NCBI GenBank assembly: GCA_021324465.1
Contig: JAJPJB010000003.1
Coordinates: 1-64,000 of the forward strand
Length of the DNA stretch: 64,000 nucleotides
Origin: Hyphomicrobiaceae bacterium
GTDB lineage: Bacteria > Pseudomonadota > Alphaproteobacteria > Rhizobiales > Xanthobacteraceae
Direction of reading: 5' to 3'
Position 1 is the stretch's first letter. Every line of letters begins with the position of its first letter. Shown in pieces: positions 54,267-63,261 of this stretch. A program made the position numbers and the translations under genes. The notes beneath the pieces are model-generated. The model was not told the DNA's origin, searched no databases, and saw nothing but the letters and a program-made list of their open reading frames with translations.

Positions 54267-54827
54267 ATGGACCAGCGCCGCAGGCGAGAGGGTGTGATCT
54301 TTTTGCTTCTGTTCGCGCTCACGATCCCGATCGCCAACTGGCTGATCGGTCATGTCGGGACGTCCTGCGTCGCGCCGGAGGGGCCCTGCCTCGTGCCGGT
54401 GGCGCCGAATCTCATGGCACCTTCGGGGGTAACCATGGTGGGGGTGGCGCTGGTGCTGCGCGATCTGGTGCAGCGGCGGCTCGGAACCGGTCTTTCGGCG
54501 CTGGCCATCCTGTTCGGTAGTGGGCTTTCGGCGCTGCTCGCGCCGCCTTCGCTGGTAGTCGCCTCGGCGACGGCGTTTCTGCTTTCCGAATTTGCCGATC
54601 TCGCTGTGTATACCCCGCTGGCGCAGCGGCGGCTGGTGGCGGCGGTGATCGCATCAAGCTTCGCCGGCCTCGTGGTGGATTCCATTGTGTTTCTCTGGCT
54701 TGCTTTCGGCTCGCTCGAATTCTTGGCCGGGCAGGTTGTCGGGAAGTCCTGGATGGTGCTGCTGTCGATTCCGTTTGTAGCTTGGCTGCGCCGCCGCGAT
54801 GAACGGCTCGGTATCAAGCCGGCATGA
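54267..54827 (+). CDS. VUT-family transporter, probable queuosine-precursor carrier
   Basis: Integral membrane protein of 186 residues with about six hydrophobic segments, starting MDQRRRREGVIFLLLFALTIPIANWLI and having GPCLVPVAPNLMAPSGVTMVGVALVLRDLVQRRLG, which resembles the VUT (DUF165/YhhQ-type) family. The family includes queuosine-precursor transporters, and the gene overlaps or abuts queC. ATG 54267 follows AAAGGGA; GTG 54222, overlapping the queC stop, is an alternative. The role is inferred from family and neighbour. Confidence 0.75.
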   Translation: MDQRRRREGVIFLLLFALTIPIANWLIGHVGTSCVAPEGPCLVPVAPNLMAPSGVTMVGVALVLRDLVQRRLGTGLSALAILFGSGLSALLAPPSLVVASATAFLLSEFADLAVYTPLAQRRLVAAVIASSFAGLVVDSIVFLWLAFGSLEFLAGQVVGKSWMVLLSIPFVAWLRRRDERLGIKPA

Positions 54828-54847
54828 CATAACTGAGCGAGGCAACG

Positions 54848-55549
54848 ATGAGCAACGAGCTGTTCGATGTTCTGCGCAAGGTGACGACGGCGACGATCAC
54901 AACGATGCTGCTCAAAAAAGGCATTCGGCGGTGCTGGATGAGCGGCGCCAAGCCCCTGGTGCCGGGCGGCGAGCGTCTGGTCGGCCCGGCCTTTACATTG
55001 CGTTTCGTGCCGGTGCGCGAAGATTTGGCGACGCCCGAGAGCTGGGGTAATCCGATCTCGACCCGGGCTGCGATCGAGGCCATGCCGGGAGGCGTCATCG
55101 CCGTCGCCGATGCCATGGGCGTGCAGACGGCCGGCATATTTGGTGACATTCTCTGCGCGCGTATGAAAAGGCGAAACGTCGCGGCCTTGGTCACCGACGG
55201 CGCCATGCGCGACCTTAGCGGCGTACTCGCCTCAAAGCTGCCGGTCTGGTGCTCGGGCGTCGCGGCGCCCGCCTCGGTCAACGGCCTGACCTTTGTCGGC
55301 TGGCAGGAGCCGATCGCCTGTGGCGGTTGCGCGATCTTTCCAGGCGATGTGATCGTAGCCGATGATGACGGCGCCGTTGTCATTCCGCAGGCGCTGGTGG
55401 AATTCGTTGCCCACGAAGGCGCCGAGCACGAATTGTACGAAAGCTGGGTTTTCACCGAAGTCGAAAAAGGCGTGAAGCTTCCTGGCCTTTACCCGCCAAA
55501 TGACGAGTCTAAGGCGCGTTATGCGGCCTGGCGCAAATCGCGCGAGTAA
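54848..55549 (+). CDS. RraA-like protein (regulator of RNase activity / HMG aldolase fold)
   Basis: A 233-residue protein of the RraA/4-hydroxy-4-methyl-2-oxoglutarate aldolase fold. Family features are TTATITTMLLKKGI, GPAFTLRFVP, FGDILCARMKRRNVAALVTDGAMRD (the G-D...R-D signature), and GDVIVADDDGAVVIP. Members are either metal-dependent aldolases or RNase E inhibitors; the sequence alone does not say which. It is 20 bases after the VUT gene and likely in the same transcript. Confidence 0.85.
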   Translation: MSNELFDVLRKVTTATITTMLLKKGIRRCWMSGAKPLVPGGERLVGPAFTLRFVPVREDLATPESWGNPISTRAAIEAMPGGVIAVADAMGVQTAGIFGDILCARMKRRNVAALVTDGAMRDLSGVLASKLPVWCSGVAAPASVNGLTFVGWQEPIACGGCAIFPGDVIVADDDGAVVIPQALVEFVAHEGAEHELYESWVFTEVEKGVKLPGLYPPNDESKARYAAWRKSRE

Positions 55550-55610
55550 TGTTTCCGTTGCGGCTACCGCGAACGTTTCGCCAAGCAGCGCGGGCGCCGA
55601 GTGAGCCGAG

Positions 55611-56405
55611 ATGCTCTTTTCACTGTCAAAAGTTCTCGGTTTCTTCGCGCTGGCATCCAATGTCCTCGCAACCATCGGGATCATCGGCCTTTGCCTGTTG
55701 TGCACGCGCTTTCGCCGCACCGCGAGCTGGCTCGTGGTCACGAGCATCATGCTGATTGCGCTCGCCGGCTTCTCGCCGCTCGGCCATATTCTGATACTGC
55801 CGCTCGAGCAGCGTTTCCCGCAGTGGGATCCATCACACGGGGCGCCGGACGGCATCGTCGTGCTTGGCGGGGCCATCCTGTCCGACGTCTCGGCGGCACG
55901 TGGCAGCGTGGCTCTCAACGACTCGGCCGAGCGCATCACTGCCGCAGTCGAGCTGGCACGCAAATATCCGAATGCCCGCATCATTTTCAGCGGGGGAGTG
56001 GGCTCGATACGGCCCGACGTTCCTCCGGAGGCGCCGTTTGCAGCGAAGGAACTCCTCGCGCTGGGCGTCCCGCAGGAACGCATTACCGCGGAAGAGCAGT
56101 CGCGCAACACGATTGAGAACGCGGTATTTTCGCGTCTCGTTGCGCAGCCCAAGCCGGGTGAACGCTGGCTTCTGGTCACTTCAGCCTTTCACATGCCGCG
56201 CGCGATCGGCACCTTCCGCGCCGCCGGTTTCCCGGTCGAGGCCTATCCGGTCGACTACCGCACGCGCGGCATGAATGACCTGGCGCGGCCTTTCGCGTCA
56301 TTGGCGACGGGCTTGAATGAAACCGATTATGCGCTGCACGAATGGATTGGACTATTGGTCTATCGGCTGACCGGCAAAACCAACGAGCTGTTTCCGGCGC
56401 CGTGA
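55611..56405 (+). CDS. YdcF-family (DUF218) membrane protein
   Basis: A 264-residue protein with two N-terminal membrane helices (about 9-30 and 38-58) and a DUF218 domain: DGIVVLGGAILSD, LARKYPNARIIFSGGVGS, EEQSRNTIENAVFSR, and WLLVTSAFHMPRAIGTFRAAGF. YdcF-like proteins (ElyC/SanA relatives) act in envelope biogenesis; the E. coli members affect peptidoglycan or outer-membrane barrier. Start ATG 55611. No further context. Confidence 0.88.
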   Translation: MLFSLSKVLGFFALASNVLATIGIIGLCLLCTRFRRTASWLVVTSIMLIALAGFSPLGHILILPLEQRFPQWDPSHGAPDGIVVLGGAILSDVSAARGSVALNDSAERITAAVELARKYPNARIIFSGGVGSIRPDVPPEAPFAAKELLALGVPQERITAEEQSRNTIENAVFSRLVAQPKPGERWLLVTSAFHMPRAIGTFRAAGFPVEAYPVDYRTRGMNDLARPFASLATGLNETDYALHEWIGLLVYRLTGKTNELFPAP

Positions 56406-56573
56406 TCGCCAGAATCTTTCTAGCCACCGCTTCTTCCGGATAGTAACCAGCAGGGGATCGAGTCCGGCGCGGGACGCTCGTCCAGGCTCAACCGAGCTGG
56501 TTCTTTTACCGATCCTTCACTCCTGCCGTGAAAAGCTCGGCCATTGCACCTCGTCCTTTGGGGGGAAGGCCTC

Positions 56574-56741
56574 ATGTCGACCACTGACGTGCCCGCCGAA
56601 GATGCCAGTCAATCGGCGGACGACAAAGTCGAAACCCGGTCAGCTGCCAACGAATGGGTCGAGACTGCTCTCACTCTGCTGTTCACCGTCGCTGCGGTAC
56701 TGTTCGTTTCTTTCATCGCGGTCGTAACCGGCATCGTCTGA
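56574..56741 (+). CDS. Small single-helix membrane protein (55 aa)
   Basis: Acidic N-terminal half (TTDVPAEDASQSADDK) and one C-terminal membrane helix (about 31-52, ALTLLFTVAAVLFVSFIAVV). ATG 56574 is preceded by GGGGGGAAGG, a good ribosome site. Unknown function; it is conserved-looking in composition but I cannot name a family. It faces the DUF599 gene tail to tail over 12 bases. The 168 bases upstream (56406-56573) contain nothing I can support. Confidence 0.6.
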   Translation: MSTTDVPAEDASQSADDKVETRSAANEWVETALTLLFTVAAVLFVSFIAVVTGIV

Positions 56742-56753
56742 GCCGCAGCGCAT

Positions 56754-57437
56754 TCAGATAATACTGATCGCCCGGCGCGAGTCGGACGCGAATTGGCGCC
56801 GCCACATCACCACCAGAACGGCGGCCGTAGTCACCATCAGCGGTACCGGCCCGAGAAACCAGCCGAGATAGCCGAGCGCAAAGAAGAAAGCGCGTTGGCC
56901 GCGATTGAAGTGGCGACCGGCATCGGTGATGACGCGCGCGGCGGCCTGAGCGTAGGCCTTGGCCTCAGGCTCGTCGCGCTCCGAAGCCGGCGGTGCGGCG
57001 CCGACCATGATGGCAACGTAATTGTACAATCGATAAGCCCAAGCAAATTTGAAAAAGGCATAGACAAAGATGATCATCAGGCCGACGACTTTGATCTCCC
57101 ATTGGATATGGGTCACCGCCTGCCCGAACGGCAGCGCCGCGACGATGGTCAGCATGTCTTGGTTGGAGTGAAACAAAGTCACCGCGCCGCCCAGCGCAAT
57201 CAGCGAGGTCGAGGCGAAGAAGGCGGTGCCGTTCTGCAGCGCGGAAATGACCTGGCCGTCCATCATGCGCGCATCGCGCGCCAGCATGCGCTGCATCCAT
57301 TCGCTGCGGTAGCGGTGCATCAGGCCGTTCAGGCCGCGCTTGCCATGGGAAGTCAGCTCGATCAGCAGTGCATAGCCGAGCCAGGCGGCGAGAAACCAGC
57401 CGAGCGCCAGCACATCCAGATTTGAAAATTGCGCCAT
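56754..57437 (-). CDS. DUF599 family membrane protein
   Basis: Four-helix membrane protein of 227 residues. The N-terminal part MAQFSNLDVLALGWFLAAWLGYALLIE and the motif QNGTAFFASTSLIALGGAV, followed by KFAWAYRLYNYVAIMVGAAP and RGQRAFFFALGYLGWFLGP, are DUF599 hallmarks. Function is unknown. It is divergent from the GST gene over 159 bases, where a stretch resembling the 16S rRNA end is a chance match. Confidence 0.88.
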   Translation of the reverse strand: MAQFSNLDVLALGWFLAAWLGYALLIELTSHGKRGLNGLMHRYRSEWMQRMLARDARMMDGQVISALQNGTAFFASTSLIALGGAVTLFHSNQDMLTIVAALPFGQAVTHIQWEIKVVGLMIIFVYAFFKFAWAYRLYNYVAIMVGAAPPASERDEPEAKAYAQAAARVITDAGRHFNRGQRAFFFALGYLGWFLGPVPLMVTTAAVLVVMWRRQFASDSRRAISII

Positions 57438-57596
57438 TCTCGGAATTCCCGGCTTGTTGTAGCGTGGATTCTCCGCCGACGAAATCCGGAAAGCGGCACG
57501 AAGTCATCCTTCCAATTGCATCTCGCGCGATCCAGGCTACAAGGAGCCGTCAACGGCGAGTCGTAACAAGGATCCCTGGACAAGGTTCCTGGACTG

Positions 57597-58265
57597 ATGG
57601 CGCTGCATCTCATCCTCGGCAACAAGAACTATTCGTCCTGGTCGTTGCGCCCCTGGATCGGCATGAGGACCGCCGGCATTGCCTTCGAGGAGACGGTGAT
57701 CTCGCTCGAGGCCGCGGATTTCAAAACCCGAGTGACCGCACTGAGCGGGGCGGGCAAGGTGCCGGTCCTGCTCGACGGTGATGTGCGGGTCTGGGAATCG
57801 CTCGCCATTCTGGAATATCTTGCGGAGAAATTTCCCGAGGCCGGTTTATGGCCGAAGCCAGCCTCCGTGCGCGCGCATGCGCGCGCAATTGCGTCCGAGA
57901 TGCATGCGGGCTTTCTGCCGCTGCGGCGGCAACTGCCGATGAACATGTGCCGGCCCGTCAAGCCGCGGGCCCTGGACGATGAGGGCGCGGCCAATGTCGC
58001 GCGGATCGATGCGATTTGGAGTGAATGCCTCGCGAAACATGGTGGTCCATTTCTGTTCGGCCGGTTCGGCGCTGCGGACGCGATGTTTGCCCCGGTCGTG
58101 TCGCGGTTTCACACTTACGCGGTGGCGGTCAGCGCGGCGGCGCGAGCTTATATGAACGAGGTCATGGCCCTGCCGGCCTGGCGCGAATGGCGCGAGGCCG
58201 CGCGGCGCGAGCCCTGGGTGCTGCCGCACGACGAGGTGGACTGGCCGGTGGTTCTGAAGGAGTAG
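57597..58265 (+). CDS. Glutathione S-transferase family protein
   Basis: GST fold, 222 residues. The N-terminal thioredoxin-like domain starts LHLILGNKNYSSWSLRPWIGM (the NYSSWS loop replaces the catalytic Ser/Cys region), has GKVPVLLDGDVRVWESLAILEYLAEKFPE with the conserved Ser for glutathione binding, and a helical C-terminal domain containing GPFLFGRFGAADAMFAPVVSRF. Substrate unknown. It starts at ATG 57597; the upstream ribosome site is weak. Confidence 0.88.
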   Translation: MALHLILGNKNYSSWSLRPWIGMRTAGIAFEETVISLEAADFKTRVTALSGAGKVPVLLDGDVRVWESLAILEYLAEKFPEAGLWPKPASVRAHARAIASEMHAGFLPLRRQLPMNMCRPVKPRALDDEGAANVARIDAIWSECLAKHGGPFLFGRFGAADAMFAPVVSRFHTYAVAVSAAARAYMNEVMALPAWREWREAARREPWVLPHDEVDWPVVLKE

Positions 58266-58344
58266 CGCTTAAAGGGCAACCGGATTGACTGAAACGAAAT
58301 CCGGGGACGGCATAGCCGCCGGACACTTCCGCGACTTGCCGGGC

Positions 58345-58830
58345 TCAGCTTAGCTGCAGGCCCAACTGTTCTCCCAGCTCCCGCAGGAACGGCTTCTGAT
58401 AAGCAGATATTTTGCCCATTGCGACCGGCAGCGTGAAATAAGCGACGCGATCAACTTCCGGGAAACGCTGTCGACGGCCCGATCGGGGCGGCCACTCGAT
58501 CTCGAATGAATTGCTGGCGAAGAGCGCGAGGTCGAGGTCGGCCTCGACCGCGAAAGCGTGTACGATCTTGCCGCTCTTCTGCTTAACGGGCGACAGCGCG
58601 ATCAGGCCGCCGGCCGCGCTATCGAGCGGCAGATTTGTCTCCTCGGTAAATTCGCGCCGCGCGGTGGCGAGAAGATCGTCGCCGGGCTCGGCGACGCCCT
58701 TGGGAATGGTCCAGACGCCGTCGTCCTTTTTCGCCCAGAACGGACCGCCCGGATGGCCGAGCAGAACCTCCGGTTCGTTAACACGACGGAACACGAGAAG
58801 GCCGGCACTGATTTCGGTACTGCGAGGCAT
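58345..58830 (-). CDS. Nudix hydrolase
   Basis: A 161-residue pyrophosphohydrolase. The Nudix box is complete: GVAEPGDDLLATARREFTEET (about residues 46-66), in the GX5EX7REUXEEXGU pattern. WTIPKG precedes it, and the C-terminal part (EIEWPPRSGRRQRFPEVDRVAYF) resembles the YfcD/diadenosine-polyphosphate group. The nucleotide substrate is not predictable. It lies opposite the NEW3 gene. Confidence 0.9.
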   Translation of the reverse strand: MPRSTEISAGLLVFRRVNEPEVLLGHPGGPFWAKKDDGVWTIPKGVAEPGDDLLATARREFTEETNLPLDSAAGGLIALSPVKQKSGKIVHAFAVEADLDLALFASNSFEIEWPPRSGRRQRFPEVDRVAYFTLPVAMGKISAYQKPFLRELGEQLGLQLS

Positions 58831-59025
58831 GTTCGGGCCTGATATAGCGCCTCAAACTGCGGCTCTCTACCGCAGGACAAAGTCCACAGGTCTTGCCAAA
58901 AAGGGCGGTCTCTGCATGATTTTGTCACGATTACGCCGACAATGTCCGCCGCTCACTCGGGCTCGTTGCGAGCGCGCCGTGGGAGGGGGCACACTGATCA
59001 AATTGCTGCACGGGAGTTGATACCA

Positions 59026-60192
59026 ATGCGATACGGTTTGATCGCCGCACTCGCCGCCTTTGCGGTGCTGTTTGCGTCTGCCGCCAAATCCGACGATGCG
59101 CCCAAGGACGTCAAGGGCATCTACCTGATGAGCGATTTCCCCGCGGTCACCGTGCGCCCGGGAGAGACGTCGACCATCAATCTTCGATTACACAATTACG
59201 ACATGACGCCGGAGCGTCTGGCGCTGTCGGTTTCCGGAGTGCCCGCGGGCTGGACCGCAACTCTGATGGGCGGCGGCCAGCCGGTGGCTGCGGCAATGCC
59301 GGCCACCAATTCGAGCGTCTCGCTCGAATTGCGACTGGACGTGCCGAAGAACGCCCCGAACGGCACGCAGACGATCACGGTTGCAGCACAGGGCGCGACC
59401 TCGAATCTGCAGCTGCCCGTGGCGGTGACGCTGGCGAAGGATCTTCCGGCGAAACTCACGCTGACGCCGCAGTTGCCACAATTGCGCGGCACTTCGAAGT
59501 CGAGCTTCGAATATCAGCTCGGCATCAAAAATGACAGTGGCAAGAAGCTGACGGTGAGCCTTTCGGCGCATGCGCCGCAGAATTTCGATACCACCTTCAC
59601 CGAGCAGTACGGTAGCCAAGAGCTTAACGCTGTGCCGGTCGATGCCGGGCAGACCAAGGACGTGAAGCTTAAAGTCACGCCGCCGAACACCGCCGCCGCA
59701 GGCGACTACAAGATCACTGCGCGTGTTGCCGCCGAAGACGCGGTTGCCACCACCGATCTCGGGATGACCATCACCGGTCAGCCGAAGCTCGACATATCCG
59801 GCCGCGAGGGCTTGGTGTCGACGCGTGCGTCCGCCGGCAAGGAAACGAGCGTTCCCGTGGTCATCACCAATACCGGCACTGCGCCCGCTGAAGATATCCA
59901 GCTCTCCGGCTCCGCGCCGAGCGGCTGGAAGATCACTTTTGATCCGAAGCAGGTCGATCGGATCGCCCCGAACGACAACAAAGAGGTGCAGGCGCTGATC
60001 ACCCCGACCGAGAAGGCGATTGCCGGCGATTACGTCACGACCGTCCGCGCTGCCGCACGCGGCGAATCCGCCTCGACTAATTTCCGCGTCACGGTAACCA
60101 CCTCCACCATGTGGGGCATCGCCGGCGTCGGCATCATCGGCGTCGCGCTGTTGGTCATGGTCGGGGCAGTGGCAAGGTTCGGTCGCCGATGA
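59026..60192 (+). CDS. Exported NEW3-domain protein with C-terminal membrane anchor
   Basis: A 388-residue protein with a signal peptide (1-23), several beta-rich repeats of about 100 residues, and a C-terminal membrane helix (about 362-384, [21 protein letters not shown]) ending RFGRR. The repeats ([60 protein letters not shown]) match the NEW3/NPCBM-associated type of periplasmic adhesion-like domain. The stop overlaps the ABC ATPase start (ATGA). It is the first gene of a three-gene operon. The role is unknown: a periplasmic partner of the ABC export system is likely. Confidence 0.8.
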   Translation: MRYGLIAALAAFAVLFASAAKSDDAPKDVKGIYLMSDFPAVTVRPGETSTINLRLHNYDMTPERLALSVSGVPAGWTATLMGGGQPVAAAMPATNSSVSLELRLDVPKNAPNGTQTITVAAQGATSNLQLPVAVTLAKDLPAKLTLTPQLPQLRGTSKSSFEYQLGIKNDSGKKLTVSLSAHAPQNFDTTFTEQYGSQELNAVPVDAGQTKDVKLKVTPPNTAAAGDYKITARVAAEDAVATTDLGMTITGQPKLDISGREGLVSTRASAGKETSVPVVITNTGTAPAEDIQLSGSAPSGWKITFDPKQVDRIAPNDNKEVQALITPTEKAIAGDYVTTVRAAARGESASTNFRVTVTTSTMWGIAGVGIIGVALLVMVGAVARFGRR

Positions 60193-61160
60193 GCCAGGAT
60201 TCCGTCATCCAGGCCAATGGTCTGACCAAGACCTACGGCTCGGCGACCGCGGTCGACCACATTTCGTTCGAGGTTGGCCGCGGCGAGATTTTTGGCCTGC
60301 TTGGCCCAAACGGCGCTGGCAAGACCACAACGATACTGATGCTGCTCGGCCTGACCGATATATCGGCGGGCGAGGTGAGCGTGCTCGGCTTCAATCCGGC
60401 GCGCGAGCCGCTCTCGGTGAAGCGGCGGGTGGGCTATATGCCGGACACGGTCGGCTTCTATGATGGGCTTACCGCAGCCGATAACCTGCGCTACACCGCC
60501 CGCCTGATAGGATTTCGTGTCCTCGAGCGCGAAAAACGCATCGCGGAGGCTCTCGATCGCGTTGGCTTGGCCGACGTGGCGGAGAAACGAGTCGGCACCT
60601 TCTCGCGCGGCATGCGGCAGCGGCTCGGCCTTGCCGAAATCCTGATGAAGGGCGCGCAAATCGCCATTCTCGACGAGCCGACATCCGGTCTCGATCCGCA
60701 GGCCACGGCCGAGCTTCTCGGCATGATCCGCGGCTTTAAGGCCGAAGGCGTATCGGTCCTGCTGTCTTCGCATCTGCTCGAGCGGGTACAGAGCGTGTGT
60801 GATCGCGTCGCCCTGTTCTCCTCCGGTAAGATCGCGTTGATGGGCAGGGTCGCCGATCTCGGGCGCGAAGTGCTGGGCGGCGGCTATGTCGTTGACATCG
60901 AGGCCGACGGTGCGGGCTTGGCCGAACGGCTGGCGCTCATTCCGGGCGTCAGCGGCGTCGAGAAGACCGGCATCGGCAAGCTCCGCCTGCATGCCGATCG
61001 CGACGTGCGGCCTGAAGCCGCTGCCGAAGTCGTCGCTTTGCAGGGCAGGCTCAAATTCCTCGGCGTGCAGGAGCCGAGCCTCGAGGCGATCTATACACGC
61101 TATTTCGAGGCGAAGAAGCCGGAACAGGCGGTGCAGGAAGGAGCGCGCCATGCAGCGTGA
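60189..61160 (+). CDS. ABC transporter ATP-binding protein (ABC-2 type)
   Basis: ATPase of 323 residues: Walker [10 protein letters not shown] (39-47), a signature motif that reads [10 protein letters not shown] rather than LSGGQ, Walker [14 protein letters not shown] and the switch His in [10 protein letters not shown]. The C-terminal 90 residues are a family extension. Close to the DrrA/CcmA/NosF-type exporters. ATG 60189 overlaps the NEW3 stop and its own 3' end overlaps the permease by 11 bases, so all three are translationally coupled. Substrate unknown. Confidence 0.92.
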   Translation: MSQDSVIQANGLTKTYGSATAVDHISFEVGRGEIFGLLGPNGAGKTTTILMLLGLTDISAGEVSVLGFNPAREPLSVKRRVGYMPDTVGFYDGLTAADNLRYTARLIGFRVLEREKRIAEALDRVGLADVAEKRVGTFSRGMRQRLGLAEILMKGAQIAILDEPTSGLDPQATAELLGMIRGFKAEGVSVLLSSHLLERVQSVCDRVALFSSGKIALMGRVADLGREVLGGGYVVDIEADGAGLAERLALIPGVSGVEKTGIGKLRLHADRDVRPEAAAEVVALQGRLKFLGVQEPSLEAIYTRYFEAKKPEQAVQEGARHAA

Positions 61161-62112
61161 GGGTTCCGCCTTTTCCGGCCTCGGCGTGGTCGTGCTCAAG
61201 GAACTTTCCGACCACCTGACCAGCGTGCGCATGCGCGTGCTCGAATGGCTTGTGGTGCTGGTGGCGCTGGCCGCGCTCTATGGTGCCATCCAGCAGATCA
61301 AGGATACGACCGCGGAGGATCCGTTCCTGTTCCTGCGATTGTTCACGACCTCGCGCGATCCGCTGCCGTCCTTCGTCTCGTTCCTGTCGTTCCTGGTACC
61401 GCTTATGGCGATCGGGCTCGGCTTCGATACCGTCAATAGCGAGCACAATCGACGCACGCTGTCGCGCATCCTCTCGCAGCCGATCTATCGCGACGCTTTG
61501 TTGTTCGGCAAATTCCTGGCCGGCTTGATCACGCTTTCGATCAGCCTGGTCACGCTGTGGCTGCTTGTCGTTGGGCTTGGTCTGCTCCTCATCGGCATTC
61601 CGCCCGGCGCCGAGGAAATCGCGCGCAGCTTCGTCTTTCTGCTGGTGACGATCATCTATGCCGGCGTTTGGCTGGCCCTGGCGCTGTTGTTCTCGATCCT
61701 GTTCCGCTCGGCGGCAACGGCGGCGTTGGTCACGCTCGGCCTGTGGCTGTTCATCACTTTCATCTGGCCGGTGCTGGCCGGCGCCGTGGCACAGGCCATT
61801 ATCCCGCCGGACCCGCGTTACACGGCGCTCGGGCTGCAGACGCCAGGCACGGCCGAGCTTGAACAGATTCTGGCGCGGCTCTCGCCATCGACGCTCTACG
61901 CCGAAGTGGTGGTGGCGCTGCTTGATCCGACGACGCGTGCGCTCGGCCCCATCTATCTGAGCCAACTGCAGGGCGCCGTGCTCGGCGCACCGCTGCCGCT
62001 CGGCGCAAGCGTCTTGATCGCCTGGCCGCAGATAGTGGCGATGATTGCATCCGCACTGCTGTTGTTTGTCGTCGGCTACGTGATTTTCCAACGCCAGGAA
62101 GTGCGCGCCTGA
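61150..62112 (+). CDS. ABC-2 type transporter permease
   Basis: Membrane subunit of 320 residues with about six helices, several rich in Leu/Val and with the long periplasmic loop around residues 190-260 ([18 protein letters not shown]... [13 protein letters not shown]). It is a NosY/ABC2_membrane-type permease. ATG 61150 lies inside the end of the ATPase gene. It resembles the NosFY pair, but no nosD or copper-chaperone gene is near; the first gene of this operon encodes a NEW3 protein instead. A GC hairpin lies just after it. Confidence 0.88.
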   Translation: MQREGSAFSGLGVVVLKELSDHLTSVRMRVLEWLVVLVALAALYGAIQQIKDTTAEDPFLFLRLFTTSRDPLPSFVSFLSFLVPLMAIGLGFDTVNSEHNRRTLSRILSQPIYRDALLFGKFLAGLITLSISLVTLWLLVVGLGLLLIGIPPGAEEIARSFVFLLVTIIYAGVWLALALLFSILFRSAATAALVTLGLWLFITFIWPVLAGAVAQAIIPPDPRYTALGLQTPGTAELEQILARLSPSTLYAEVVVALLDPTTRALGPIYLSQLQGAVLGAPLPLGASVLIAWPQIVAMIASALLLFVVGYVIFQRQEVRA

Positions 62113-62129
62113 CGCTGTCATGTTAAGAA

Positions 62130-62161
62130 GGCGAGGGCGGCGCTTGATGCCGTCCCCCGCC
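62130..62161. terminator. Bidirectional hairpin between permease and DUF1236 genes
   Basis: GGCG-A-GGG-CGGC (62130-62141) pairs with GCCG-T-CCC-C-CGCC (62149-62161) with one mismatch and one bulge around GCTTGAT. It lies 18 bases after the permease stop and 22 before the end of the convergent gene. No T tract, so factor-independent activity is uncertain. Confidence 0.45.
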
Positions 62162-62183
62162 ATTGCGCTATTCACGCCGAATG

Positions 62184-63056
62184 TCAGGCCGGTAGAACCG
62201 CGACGATACGCATCGTGCGCGGGCTGACGATCACGACTTCGTCGCCATAGACGAAATACAAATAGCCGCGCCAGCGCGGCTCGATCCGCACCAGCGTCTC
62301 CGGCACCGGGACTACGCGGATTTCGCGTCGCGGGATCACCGTGCCAACTCTCACATCGAAGTTGACCCGGCCAACGCGCGGCGCGCCGCTGGCATTGATC
62401 ACGGTGTCACGGATCCGAGTGCGCTGCTGCTCGGTGAGCTGGACATTGCCCCGCTCGTTCACCGCCGCATTGCCCTGCAGACCCTGCAGCTGTCCGCCGC
62501 GCTCCATCCGCTGTGCCGTGCTTGCGGTGCCGGCATTACCCCGCTGCTGGTACCTGTTCTCCGAAGCTGCGCGGTGCGTACGGTTGAAGCGCTCCTCCTG
62601 CGCCGAGCGGTTGGTGCGGTTGAACTGCTGACCCTGCGCCGTCGAGCGGAACTTCTCCCGGTTGCCGGTCTGGGCCGCCTTGCTTTTGTTCTGCGCGTTG
62701 ATGCCGGCGGGGTTAGTCTCTTGCGCATTTCGGTTCAGCTGCGCGTTCTTGCCAGGGCCTTGCTGGGCCGTGGAGGGGCCCACGCCCCTTACGCTCTTGT
62801 TCTGCGCGCTTTGCCCGCCTTTCCCGCCTTGGGGCTGATTCAGCGCCCCGTGTTGTGCGGTCGACGGGCTCATCGCGCCATGGCTTGCTGTGCCGCCCTC
62901 CTTATGCCGCATCGTCTGGCCGGCCGTACCTGCGGCGCCGCCCTGCTTCGCGTTCCCTTGATCTCCCGCAGCGCCTTGGGCCGATGCAAGCCCGGTCCCG
63001 GCGAGCAGTGCCAGGGCGGCAATGCCCGCCAATAGGGTGCTTTGCTGCTTTCTCAT
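62184..63056 (-). CDS. DUF1236 domain-containing exported protein
   Basis: Signal peptide (about 1-27, ending ASAQG), then a low-complexity region of some 170 residues rich in Gln, Asn, Gly, Ala, Arg and Thr (repeats such as NRTNRSAQEERFNRTHRAAS), and a C-terminal DUF1236 domain (about 215-290: ERGNVQLTEQQRTRIRDTVINAS, ETLVRIEPRWRGYLYFVYGDEVVIVSPRTMRIVAVLP). Similar exported proteins are common in Rhizobiales and often stress-related, but no function is established. ATG 63056 with GAGGA upstream; the open frame runs further to 63146. Confidence 0.85.
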   Translation of the reverse strand: MRKQQSTLLAGIAALALLAGTGLASAQGAAGDQGNAKQGGAAGTAGQTMRHKEGGTASHGAMSPSTAQHGALNQPQGGKGGQSAQNKSVRGVGPSTAQQGPGKNAQLNRNAQETNPAGINAQNKSKAAQTGNREKFRSTAQGQQFNRTNRSAQEERFNRTHRAASENRYQQRGNAGTASTAQRMERGGQLQGLQGNAAVNERGNVQLTEQQRTRIRDTVINASGAPRVGRVNFDVRVGTVIPRREIRVVPVPETLVRIEPRWRGYLYFVYGDEVVIVSPRTMRIVAVLPA

Positions 63057-63261
63057 GGTGTCCTCTTTTCTTCGATTTTCACCGTATCCAGTTTTGCTCG
63101 CGCCTTGCGCTTCGGACGCGGTACCGTGATGCGAACGCGAGCGCACGAGGAAAGTTTCGGTTCCGTATGTTAGTGTTGCTCAAAAGCAGGCGATGCATCG
63201 CGCAGAGACGACGATGCGGCGTGTTGTCTGAATTTTTGTTCAGATTCCGAGGTGGGGAAGA

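Noticed and set aside
57560-57571. GTCGTAACAAGG, as at the 3' end of 16S rRNA
   Set aside because: Only this 12-base stretch matches; no flanking 16S sequence or anti-Shine-Dalgarno region is present, so it is chance.
63134-63164. GGAAC and CGTT (minus strand) upstream of the DUF1236 gene, as in general-stress sigma promoters
   Set aside because: The two parts are 22 bases apart; the EcfG-type promoter needs about 16-17.
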